DNA of 7,399 nucleotides from Planctomycetota bacterium. Its GTDB lineage: Bacteria; Planctomycetota; Planctomycetia; Pirellulales; Pirellulaceae. Location of the stretch: assembly GCA_029259935.1 (NCBI GenBank), contig JAJDEH010000125.1:1-7399 (forward strand), in the 5' to 3' direction. Positions 1 through 5,504 of this stretch are shown in pieces. Under the pieces are notes generated by a model. It did no database searches. It was not told the origin of the DNA and saw only the letters and a program-made list of their open reading frames with translations. Numbering within the stretch: the first letter of the stretch is position 1; every line of letters begins with the position of its first letter. Position numbers and translations under genes: made by a program.

Positions 1-1
1 G

Positions 2-403
2 GGGTTCTTCCCGCGGCAGTTCTCCCCCTACAGTCGGTCGCACCTACAACGCCCTATTATTCATCAACGCCGACAGCAGCACCTCGCTAACCACCGGCTG
101 GACGAGGCCGAGCCGCTGATGCGCCGCGCGCTGGCAATCGACGAGCAGTCCTTCGGAAACGAGCACCCCAACGTCGCCATTCGCCTCAACAACCTGGCTG
201 CGTTGCTGAAGGCCACCAACCGGCTGGACGAGGCCGAGCCGCTGATCCGCCGCGCGCTGAGCATCTTCGTGGCGAGTCTGGGGGCCGATCATCCCAACTC
301 GGCCACCGTGGCGGACAACTATCGCAGTTTGCTTCAAGACATGGATGTTTCCAAAAACGATATCGACCAACGCATTGAGCAACTGATGCAAGAGCCGAAT
401 TGA
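2..403 (+). CDS. TPR-repeat protein, 3' end (5' truncated by window edge)
   Basis: The frame is open from the window edge to a TGA at 401-403. From about position 90 it encodes two tetratricopeptide units with a 42-residue period, of the kinesin-light-chain-like TPR_10/TPR_12 type. The first contains RLDEAEPLMRRALAIDEQ and HPNVAIRLNNLAALL, the second RLDEAEPLIRRALSI and HPNSATVADNYRSLLQ. A charged tail follows, ending IDQRIEQLMQEPN. Such repeats are protein-interaction scaffolds; the partner cannot be told from here. The roughly 30 residues encoded before position 90 are rich in Arg, His and Gln and lack the NNLAxLL pattern expected of a preceding repeat. The ATG at 119 lies mid-helix and is not a credible start. 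The missing N-terminal part could carry more TPRs or another domain such as a kinase or CHAT domain, so no full function is assigned. Confidence 0.8.
   Translation, partial: GFFPRQFSPYSRSHLQRPIIHQRRQQHLANHRLDEAEPLMRRALAIDEQSFGNEHPNVAIRLNNLAALLKATNRLDEAEPLIRRALSIFVASLGADHPNSATVADNYRSLLQDMDVSKNDIDQRIEQLMQEPN
93..133 (+). repeat. Direct repeat copy 1 within TPR gene
   Basis: This 41-bp segment recurs at 219-259 with one mismatch (G121 versus C247), at a spacing of exactly 126 bp, or 42 codons. It encodes the RLDEAEPL(M/I)RRAL helix of successive TPR units. The near identity at DNA level suggests recent duplication or gene conversion. Confidence 0.85.
219..259 (+). repeat. Direct repeat copy 2 within TPR gene
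   Basis: Second copy of the 41-bp TPR-encoding segment (see 93-133), offset 126 bp and in the same reading frame. Confidence 0.85.
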
Positions 404-524
404 TCGGCGCTCGCGCGGCTGATGGGTCCCGGCGCGTGTAGCCAGAGACCATGGCGAGTGTAGTTATTGGCATGACGAGGATTGGCAACTCCACTACAAC
501 GATCAGTCCGCCGTGTCGAAAGCG

Positions 525-727
525 GTGAAACGGCGGCAGCATGTAGCCGTGGGCGTAATCGCGTAAGCCCATGGATCAAGGACCGAACCCATGCCAAGCC
601 GCGAAGGCGGCGACACAGGCAGTTGTGGACCAATTGCCGAACTGCTGTCGCCGCTTTCGCGGCTCGGTTCTTCACGACGGGCTATCCGCCGGCTCACACC
701 GGCGGCTATATGCTTTCGCCGTTTCAC
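525..727. repeat. Head-to-head pair of ~100-nt interspersed repeats
   Basis: Two copies of one element lie in opposite orientation. The outer arms are 525-549 and 703-727: the reverse complement of the first matches the second at 22 of 25 bases (core GCCGTTTCAC). The inner arms are 594-615 and 646-667, matching at 20 of 22 bases (core TGTCGCCG followed by TTCGCGGCT). The pairing extends inward through GCAGTT (619-624) and AACTGC (640-645) after a 3-nt bulge, leaving a 15-nt loop. Between inner and outer arms (550-593 and 668-702) the two sides differ in length and sequence. The arrangement could form a long imperfect cruciform or RNA hairpin. The element resembles non-coding repeats scattered in planctomycete intergenic DNA; that attribution is from general recollection. 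Confidence 0.75.
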
Positions 728-870
728 GGCTGTTTCCCCGCATCGCCAACGTCAACGGTTGGCGGCTGAACGGATCGCCAGACACGACCACAACAGCCGC
801 GGCAGGGCGCAAGCTCTCCGATCTCATCAACTCGCGCACCGGAGGGCTCGCGCGCTACCGCTTCAAGGGC

Positions 871-894
871 GTCATTCCCGCGCAGGCGGGAACC
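871..894. repeat. CATTCCCGC hairpin repeat (REP-like)
   Basis: The sequence contains TTCCCGC (875-881), a 4-nt loop GCAG, and GCGGGAA (886-892): a perfect 7-bp stem preceded by GTCA and followed by CCCAG. It matches the widespread GTCATTCCCGCGCAGGCGGGAA-type interspersed palindrome seen in many bacterial genomes. No T-tract follows, so I do not call it a terminator. Confidence 0.75.
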
Positions 895-1163
895 CAGCGG
901 AAGAGGACTGTGCCCCCATATCACGCGAGACTCGCCACACGGTTCAAAAATCAATCCAACACGATTCGCCAGAATTGGGTAGAATGATGGAAGAGGGCAG
1001 CAGGGGGCAGGCCGGAAGCCTGGTCTTCAAAGACGAGGGCAAAGACGCCATGACGCGGCGACGCGAAGCAGGCGGACGTTGTGCGGTCTTCTTTGTATCA
1101 TTGCGGCTCCGCGACTTTGCGTTTCGTTCTTCCTTCAACCTTCATTATTCCGTGTTCGATATT

Positions 1164-1248
1164 CGATATTCAATTTTTTCGTTGATTTGATTTTTGAATG
1201 GAGGTGCGGCAAACGACCCCCTCTAGCTCCCCCTTGAAAAAGGGGGAG
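1164..1248 (+). repeat. 85-bp direct repeat, copy 1, ending in a G/C-rich hairpin
   Basis: This segment is repeated at 1415-1499 (offset 251 bp) with 6 mismatches in 85. It starts CGATATTCAATTT, runs through TTTGATTTTTGAATGGAGG, and ends with a perfect hairpin at 1227-1248: CTCCCCCTT, loop GAAA, AAGGGGGAG (9-bp stem). Weaker similarity with small indels continues to about 1261. The AT-rich left part and the hairpin right part always travel together here, so I treat them as one element. Confidence 0.85.
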
Positions 1249-1288
1249 AACAGGAGAACGGTGCTCCCCTTGTTTATGAGGAGGCGAG

Positions 1289-1308
1289 CCCTTGACGTTA
1301 GTCGAGGG
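1289..1308 (+). repeat. GTTA-loop hairpin (GCGAGCC-type repeat)
   Basis: CCCTTGAC (1289-1296), loop GTTA (1297-1300), GTCGAGGG (1301-1308) form an 8-bp stem with one T-G wobble. GGCGAG precedes it and GTATCGCC follows. It resembles the 'GCGAGCC...GTTAG' palindromes scattered in planctomycete intergenic DNA. A related hairpin in the opposite orientation lies at 1380-1399. Confidence 0.6.
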
Positions 1309-1344
1309 GTATCGCCGCGGCGGTTGGCTGTTACCTATTTGAAA

Positions 1345-1374
1345 TTTGAAACGGCGAGCGCCGTGTTGTTCAAA
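1345..1374. repeat. Imperfect palindrome between the direct repeats
   Basis: TTTGAA (1345-1350) and TTCAAA (1369-1374) enclose ACGGCG (1351-1356), AG, CGCCGT (1359-1364). The result is a 12-bp two-part stem interrupted only by GTTG (1365-1368) on the right side. It lies between the two GTTA-type hairpins. Confidence 0.55.
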
Positions 1375-1379
1375 ACTAC

Positions 1380-1399
1380 CCCCCAGCTAACGCTGGAGG
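1380..1399 (-). repeat. GTTA-loop hairpin, inverted relative to 1289-1308
   Basis: Read on the minus strand, CTCCAGC, GTTA, GCTGGGG form a stem with one C/A mismatch, preceded by GGCGAGC as in the copy at 1289-1308. The two copies face each other around the palindrome at 1345-1374. Confidence 0.6.
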
Positions 1400-1414
1400 C
1401 TCGCCGGTTCGGTA

Positions 1415-1499
1415 CGATATTCAATTTCTTCGTTAGTTTGATTTTTGAATGGAGGTGCGGCAAGGAACCCCCTCTAGCTCCCCCTTGAAAAAGGGGGAG
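1415..1499 (+). repeat. 85-bp direct repeat, copy 2
   Basis: Second copy of the element at 1164-1248. The terminal hairpin CTCCCCCTT-GAAA-AAGGGGGAG (1478-1499) is perfectly conserved. The six differences all lie in the left and middle parts, including three clustered at the AAACGA/AAGGAA positions. Confidence 0.85.
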
Positions 1500-1646
1500 G
1501 ACCGGAGGAGAGGTTTGCGATAGAAATCCGTATCGCGCCGCGCGAGACCGTTGCAACTTTGCAAACGTTTTCGGCGGCGCGGCCGACGCCGACTCGCCGA
1601 GACGTCGCGCGTAACGCGTTGTGGATTCCTCTGTTAGGAGAACGTC

Positions 1647-1718
1647 ATGACAAAAACAACCAAGAACTTTGCCGACGCGCGTATGTTACACGCAGGCGAG
1701 TGCGCCGCTTGCGGCTGA
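1647..1718 (+). CDS. Short Cys-containing ORF (23 aa) upstream of the metallohydrolase; possible leader peptide or broken gene
   Basis: An ATG at 1647 is preceded by AGGAGA (1636-1641), a ribosome binding site as good as those of the clear genes here. The 23 codons begin MTKTTKNFADARM and end GECAACG before a TGA at 1716-1718. The same frame then stays open for 32 more codons, with C in CFIPDAKCK, and ends at a TGA (1815-1817) that overlaps the ATG of the metallohydrolase gene as ATGA. It may be a leader peptide, a small CxxC protein interrupted by a nonsense or frameshift mutation, or a read-through gene. No family is recognised. Thirty-two open codons can occur by chance, so reality rests mainly on the ribosome binding site and the Cys pattern. 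Confidence 0.4.
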   Translation: MTKTTKNFADARMLHAGECAACG

Positions 1719-1724
1719 GAACTT

Positions 1725-1741
1725 CAAGCAGAAAATGCTTG
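1725..1741 (+). other. Small stem-loop just after the TGA of the short ORF
   Basis: CAAGCA (1725-1730), loop GAAAA, TGCTTG (1736-1741) form a perfect 6-bp stem that starts 7 nt after the TGA at 1716-1718. It has no T-tract. It could be an mRNA structure controlling the downstream start, or chance. Confidence 0.3.
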
Positions 1742-1813
1742 CTTTATCCCGGATGCGAAGTGCAAGATGTTAAAGAGTTTGCCATCCGTCTGGTTCCACC
1801 TTCGGGAGATCTT

Positions 1814-4273
1814 ATGATGCGGCGCTGGATTGTTTTGCTTGTGGCTCTGTTGCCCCTTCTTGTTCTAAACAGCTACGCCGATGAATTGCCGTTGGTCGAA
1901 GGCGTAGAAGCGCAGCCGCTCAAGGCGCAAGCCACGCGAGTGGCCCAGGCACTAAATTTCCTCGGGCAGCCGTTGACCGTGATGCAACAAGATCAACTCG
2001 ACGCGGCGCTGAAAGAGCTTGACGAAAAGAAGGCGGTCGCCGCAATTCAAAAGGTGTTCGATCCGCTGGTTTTGGCCGGCGTTCATATTAATCCGGAGAG
2101 CCGCGTCAAAGTCGCCATTGGTCCCGTCAAAAAAACGCTCAACGAGCAAGGCTGGAGTGTCTTTCTGGTCAAGGTTCACAACCAAGGGGGCGTGACCGCG
2201 CCGCTGGTGGCGGCCAGTCCAAATGCCGCGCCGGTTTATCATCGGTCTCGCAACGGAAAAAATCCCGATCCGGTCGTCAAGCCGGAAGATGTTCCTAACC
2301 GCTGGCTCGACATCCAGACCTACGACAAGCAGCCGCTGCTGAACAAACTCTCCGGGCTGCCGCTCGAGTATCGCATCCTCGAAATGTACAGCCGCGATCG
2401 CGGCAAGCGCGAAGCGAGCATCTCATTCAACGTCGGCCAAGGGTCGCAGGACATCGGCTTTCGCAACGAGGTCGCCGTCCTGTTTGAATGCCGCCCCGCC
2501 GTCAAGGTGGTGTTGGATGTTATCGACGACGGCGGCAAACCGACCACCGGCCAGTTCATCTTTCGCGACGAGCGGAATCGCGTTTATCCCGCCCGTTCGC
2601 GGCGGCTGGCTCCCGACTTGTTCTTTCACGATCAGATCTATCGGCACGACGGCGAATCGGTAAGCCTGCCGCCGGGACAGTATGAAGTGACCTACACGCG
2701 CGGTCCGGAGTATCACGTTTTGAAGCGATCGATGACCGTGCCCAACGCCAAGCAGCACTCCGAGTCGTTTCGTCTCAAGCGCTGGATCAAGCTGGCCGAC
2801 AGCCGTTGGTATTCGGGCGATCATCATGTCCACGCGGCCGGCTGTTCGCATTACGAATCGCCGACGCAAGGTGTGACTCCGGAAGCGATGATGCGGCACA
2901 TTCTGGGCGAAGATTTGAATGTCGGCTGCGTGCTGTCGTGGGGGCCTTGTTGGTACTATCAAAAGGAATTCTTTTCGGGAAAAATCGATAAGCTGTCGAC
3001 GAAAGATTATCTGATGCGTTACGACGTCGAAGTGTCGGGGTTCCCTTCGTCGCATGCCGGCCACTTGTGTTTATTGAACCTGAATGAAGACGACTACACC
3101 TATCCCGAGCCGGTCAATTTCGAATGGTCCTACGAAGGGCAGAAGGGACAATTTAAGGGCCGGAAGACGAAGTTGGTTGGCGAGTGGCCCAGTTGGGACT
3201 TGCCGGTGCTGGCCTGGGGAAAGAAACAAGGAGGCATCGTCGGATTCTCGCACAGTGGTTGGGGCCTACAGCTTCCGGATCACATGCCCGACGGTTCAAG
3301 ACAGTTTCCCGCCACGCGGTGGGGCGGCGCGAGTGCGAACTGGAAAGGGCGGTGCGCCGACAAGCTGCCCGACTACGCGATGCCACGCTTCAATAGCATC
3401 GGGGCCAACGAGTACGTCGTCGATGTCGTGCACGGTGTGTGCGATTTTATTTCGGCGGTGGATACGCCGGTTATTTGGGAGTTAAACATTTGGTATCACA
3501 CGCTGAATTGCGGCTATCCTTGCCGGATCAGCGGCGAGACCGATTTCCCCTGCATCTATGGCGACCGCGTCGGCCTCGGCCGCGTTTATGTCAAGCTCGA
3601 TAAGGATCAGCCGCTGAATTTCGAAAACTGGATTCATGGCATTCGCGACGGACGCAGCTATTGCAGTGACGGCCTCAGCCATCTTTACGACTTTGAAGTC
3701 AACGGCCTGGAAGTTGGTGAAAAAGGCAGCGATGGGCGAGCCAGCTTCCTGTCTGCCAAGGCGGGCCAAAAGTTGAACATCAAAGTTGACGCCGCAGCGT
3801 TGTTGGCCGAACAGCCTGTCACGAAGATGGTCCGGAATAAGCAAACGGAACTTCGAGATTTGCGGCTGGATGAAAAGCCGTACTGGCATGTCGAACGCGC
3901 TCGGATCAAGGATTCGCGCAAGGTGCCGGTCGAACTTGTCGTCAATGGCCACGTCGTGGAGACGAAAGAAATCGAGGCCGACGGCAGTGTCCAATCACTG
4001 ACTTTCGATTTCACTCCCGCCAGGTCTAGCTGGGTGGCCGTGCGGGTTTTGGCCAGTTCGCACACGAACCCGATCTTCGTCGAGGTCGACGACAAACCGA
4101 TTCGCGCCAGCCGGCGCAGTGCCCTGTGGTGTTTGGACGCAGTCGATGTCTGCTGGGATTCGAAAAAAGGACAAACGCGCGAACACGAACAGGCGGCGGC
4201 CAAGGCGGCTTACGACAAAGCCAAAGATGCCTATCGCCAGATTTTGTCTGAATCGTATAATGATGACAAATAA
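1814..4273 (+). CDS. Secreted CehA/McbA-family metallohydrolase (PHP-like fold)
   Basis: This encodes an 819-residue exported protein. The start is the ATG at 1814: it has GGGAG at 1804-1808 and gives a clean signal peptide (MMRRW, hydrophobic core 6-18, cleavage after SYA at 22). The frame is open further upstream, but that part has no ATG and reads as non-protein. Residues ~23-230 are a family-specific extension; ~230-330 look like a beta-sandwich (VVLDVIDDGGKP, then LPPGQYEVTYTRGPEY). The PHP-like metallohydrolase domain starts at GDHHVH (335-340), the D-x-H-x-H-type metal site, with further candidate ligands H417, H480 (FSHSGW) and D577 (SGETDFP). The C-terminus carries WCLDAVDVCWD (772-782) and a Lys/Ala-rich helix. 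Named relatives are the carbaryl hydrolase CehA and McbA, but most members have unknown substrates; hydrolysis of an ester or phosphoester outside the cytoplasm is inferred only. Thirteen cysteines is high for an exported protein. Confidence 0.87.
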   Translation: MMRRWIVLLVALLPLLVLNSYADELPLVEGVEAQPLKAQATRVAQALNFLGQPLTVMQQDQLDAALKELDEKKAVAAIQKVFDPLVLAGVHINPESRVKVAIGPVKKTLNEQGWSVFLVKVHNQGGVTAPLVAASPNAAPVYHRSRNGKNPDPVVKPEDVPNRWLDIQTYDKQPLLNKLSGLPLEYRILEMYSRDRGKREASISFNVGQGSQDIGFRNEVAVLFECRPAVKVVLDVIDDGGKPTTGQFIFRDERNRVYPARSRRLAPDLFFHDQIYRHDGESVSLPPGQYEVTYTRGPEYHVLKRSMTVPNAKQHSESFRLKRWIKLADSRWYSGDHHVHAAGCSHYESPTQGVTPEAMMRHILGEDLNVGCVLSWGPCWYYQKEFFSGKIDKLSTKDYLMRYDVEVSGFPSSHAGHLCLLNLNEDDYTYPEPVNFEWSYEGQKGQFKGRKTKLVGEWPSWDLPVLAWGKKQGGIVGFSHSGWGLQLPDHMPDGSRQFPATRWGGASANWKGRCADKLPDYAMPRFNSIGANEYVVDVVHGVCDFISAVDTPVIWELNIWYHTLNCGYPCRISGETDFPCIYGDRVGLGRVYVKLDKDQPLNFENWIHGIRDGRSYCSDGLSHLYDFEVNGLEVGEKGSDGRASFLSAKAGQKLNIKVDAAALLAEQPVTKMVRNKQTELRDLRLDEKPYWHVERARIKDSRKVPVELVVNGHVVETKEIEADGSVQSLTFDFTPARSSWVAVRVLASSHTNPIFVEVDDKPIRASRRSALWCLDAVDVCWDSKKGQTREHEQAAAKAAYDKAKDAYRQILSESYNDDK

Positions 4274-4278
4274 CCCTT

Positions 4279-4284
4279 GAGGAG
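4279..4284 (+). promoter_or_regulatory. Strong ribosome binding site for the 170-aa gene
   Basis: GAGGAG lies 6 nt before the ATG at 4291, inside the 17-nt gap after the metallohydrolase stop. This fixes the start and supports translation from a shared mRNA. Confidence 0.8.
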
Positions 4285-4290
4285 AAAATC

Positions 4291-4803
4291 ATGATTGCGA
4301 AGCAAGCTTTACGCGGGGGCTTCGCCGTCATCAGTGCACTTTGCGTGAGCGTGGCGGCTGACGCAGTTACAGCGGGAGACTATCCGCCCGCTTACGATCC
4401 TATCCAGTCGAGCATCGATGCCGAGCGTCGCGATCGAGCGCGCCAGTTGCGCGATGTGCGCCGGCAGATTGAGACGATTGATTATCTCGACTGGTATCGG
4501 TATGGGCGCTGGCACGGTTTGGACTCGGCGTACGCTTACGGCTATGCGCGTGCGCCGTTCGGTGTAGGTCATGTGTTCGAACCGTGGCCTTATGTGCAAG
4601 GCGACATTTGGGGTTACCCTTGGTACGATCGCGTGCCGCAACCGATCGGACGCAGGGAAATTAAAACCGGTCCGAATCGATGGGAGTCTCATCCCATCTA
4701 TGCGCCGGGGTTTGAGGAGACGGCGCTGGAACGCCCCGTTGATGTGCGCGACGGTCCTGCTCGCGTGAAACCACCCACGTCGACCGGTCCTCGCGAGTTT
4801 TAA
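4291..4803 (+). CDS. Exported aromatic-rich protein, function unknown (170 aa)
   Basis: I do not recognise a named family. A signal peptide is visible: K4/R8, a hydrophobic stretch at 11-23, and likely cleavage after VTA at 28. Residues ~43-60 are a charged, probably helical segment (DAERRDRARQLRDVRRQIE). Residues ~65-112 are very rich in Tyr and Trp (LDWYRYGRWHG, AYAYGYAR, then PWPYVQGDIWGYPWYD). The C-terminal third is Pro/Gly/Arg-rich (GPNRWESHPIYAPGF and a PPTSTGPREF end) and probably extended. No catalytic motif or membrane anchor is seen. The gene follows the metallohydrolase by 17 nt, so it is probably in the same transcript and acts in the same extracytoplasmic place. Aromatic-rich exported proteins of this general look are common orphans in planctomycetes, which is recollection rather than a search result. 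Confidence 0.8.
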   Translation: MIAKQALRGGFAVISALCVSVAADAVTAGDYPPAYDPIQSSIDAERRDRARQLRDVRRQIETIDYLDWYRYGRWHGLDSAYAYGYARAPFGVGHVFEPWPYVQGDIWGYPWYDRVPQPIGRREIKTGPNRWESHPIYAPGFEETALERPVDVRDGPARVKPPTSTGPREF

Positions 4804-4809
4804 CGTGGC

Positions 4810-4831
4810 GGGACACTATTACCGTTGTCCC
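4810..4831 (+). other. Intercistronic hairpin
   Basis: GGGACA (4810-4815) pairs with TGTCCC (4826-4831) around a 10-nt loop, in the 42-nt gap between two same-strand genes. No T-tract follows, so it is not a classical terminator. It could stabilise the upstream message or limit translation of the next gene. Confidence 0.35.
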
Positions 4832-4845
4832 AAATGGGTAGACGA

Positions 4846-5322
4846 ATGACTGTATCGAGAATCATCGTTTCGCGTCATCTGATCGTTGCCATGCTGATTT
4901 CAGGCGTTCTGCCGGTTGCTTCACTAACTTCGGCGGAGGATGCAGAACGAGAGGAGCCTCGCGACACGCATTGGGTATGGCCAGTCGCCTATCCAGAGGG
5001 TAGTTCAGAACTCATCAAGGCCGCGGCGAGCAAACTGCAAGAATTATTGATGAGTTCTTTTCCTGAACCAATGGCGGCTAAGAAAAATCCTGGATGCTGT
5101 TTTTGGATAGACGTAACAAACTGGAAGCCTAATCCTGGGCGCGACGGATACGTCGTCGTGATTCACCAAGGCGGTGCACAACTTGTCGCCACGAACACCG
5201 AGCAACTGGATTTGGCCGTGAAGCACATTGGTCGGGTGACAAGAGTCAACGGAGGCAAGTCATATGTTCCCGAAGGGCTTCTGACAAACTACAAAGTTAT
5301 CGACAGCAAAGATAAAGAATGA
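4846..5322 (+). CDS. Exported small protein resembling a glycosidase-associated alpha/beta domain (158 aa)
   Basis: The chosen start is the ATG at 4846, giving a signal peptide with R5/R10, a hydrophobic core at ~12-27 and cleavage after TSA at 30. An in-frame ATG at 4834 is possible, but neither has a strong ribosome binding site; GGGTAG at 4836-4841 favours 4846. Residues 51-76 form a helix (SSELIKAAASKLQELL), then CCFWIDV (84-90), then DGYVVVIHQGGAQLVATN (100-117), TEQLDLAVKHIGRV (118-131) and YVPEGLLTNYKV. The strand-strand-helix order 'GYxVxI..GGAxLVATNxEGLxxAVxxI' resembles the small N-terminal domain beside GH20 or GH67 catalytic domains (GH20b-like). Here it stands alone without a catalytic domain. 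A structural or binding role outside the cytoplasm is inferred. The 42-nt gap from the previous gene allows co-transcription. Confidence 0.75.
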   Translation: MTVSRIIVSRHLIVAMLISGVLPVASLTSAEDAEREEPRDTHWVWPVAYPEGSSELIKAAASKLQELLMSSFPEPMAAKKNPGCCFWIDVTNWKPNPGRDGYVVVIHQGGAQLVATNTEQLDLAVKHIGRVTRVNGGKSYVPEGLLTNYKVIDSKDKE

Positions 5323-5504
5323 AGGGGTATTCGGTTTGGGGCGGCATTTGACCGTAACCGTGCTAGTCGCAGATGTCTGATTATTTGCATGGCGTAGTTG
5401 AGCGGCCGCCGGCCAGCGTCGCTGTCTGGTCGACCGCCCAAACGACCCCCGTCAAGCCAATACTGATCACGGAACAGGCCATCGGAGTTACTGGAGAATT
5501 CTGG
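5323..5504. other. Intergenic region between convergent units
   Basis: This 182-bp gap separates the stop codons of the plus-strand and minus-strand genes. The only palindromes seen are short (GGTCGACC at 5428-5435 and a GGCCGCCGGCC stretch near 5404), with no T-tract on either side. I see no clear bidirectional terminator and no gene; the short open frames here have no ribosome binding site or recognisable protein pattern. Confidence 0.6.

Larger units (their letters stand above)
404..1646. other. Long gene-poor, repeat-rich intergenic region
   Basis: This stretch of about 1.24 kb holds no ORF that I believe. The open frames present, for example 591-1190 (+), translate to Arg/His/Ser-rich sequence including RHSRAGGNP, the usual false translation of a CATTCCCGC repeat, and have no domain pattern or convincing ribosome binding site. 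What it holds is repeats, listed separately: a head-to-head pair at 525-727, a hairpin repeat at 871-894, and a direct-repeat pair at 1164-1499 with hairpins between. From about 770 to 865 and from 900 to 1160 I see no structure. The segment just before 1164 carries AT-rich near-duplications (TTCGATATTCGATATTC). Confidence 0.75.

Noticed and set aside
571..987. Overlapping open frame containing LSDLINSRTGGLARYRF, which briefly looks protein-like
   Set aside because: The flanking residues are low quality, it overlaps repeats, and it continues into the CATTCCCGC palindrome. A decayed gene fragment is possible but cannot be supported.
591..1190. 199-codon open frame on the plus strand in the repeat region
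   Set aside because: It runs through three repeat families, reads Arg/His/Ser-rich with the RHSRAGGNP artefact, and has no ribosome binding site or domain pattern.
1164..1499. CRISPR array or insertion sequence
   Set aside because: There are only two repeat copies of 85 bp with one 166-bp gap, no regular spacers, and no transposase or terminal target duplication.
1517..1536. GCGATA/TATCGC inverted repeat as an operator upstream of the metallohydrolase
   Set aside because: A 6-bp arm pair with an 8-nt spacer is expected by chance in this much sequence, and no promoter can be placed near it.
1559..1813. In-frame upstream extension of the metallohydrolase ORF from a TTG
   Set aside because: It has no ATG, encodes Arg-rich non-protein sequence, and would bury a perfect signal peptide. 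The ATG at 1814 with GGGAG is far better.
2423..3064. 213-codon minus-strand frame inside the metallohydrolase gene
   Set aside because: It is antisense to clear family motifs, including the GDHHVH site, and reads as His/Arg-rich shadow sequence.
4810..4831. Rho-independent terminator
   Set aside because: The stem is only 6 bp with a 10-nt loop and no T-tract follows; listed as a hairpin only.
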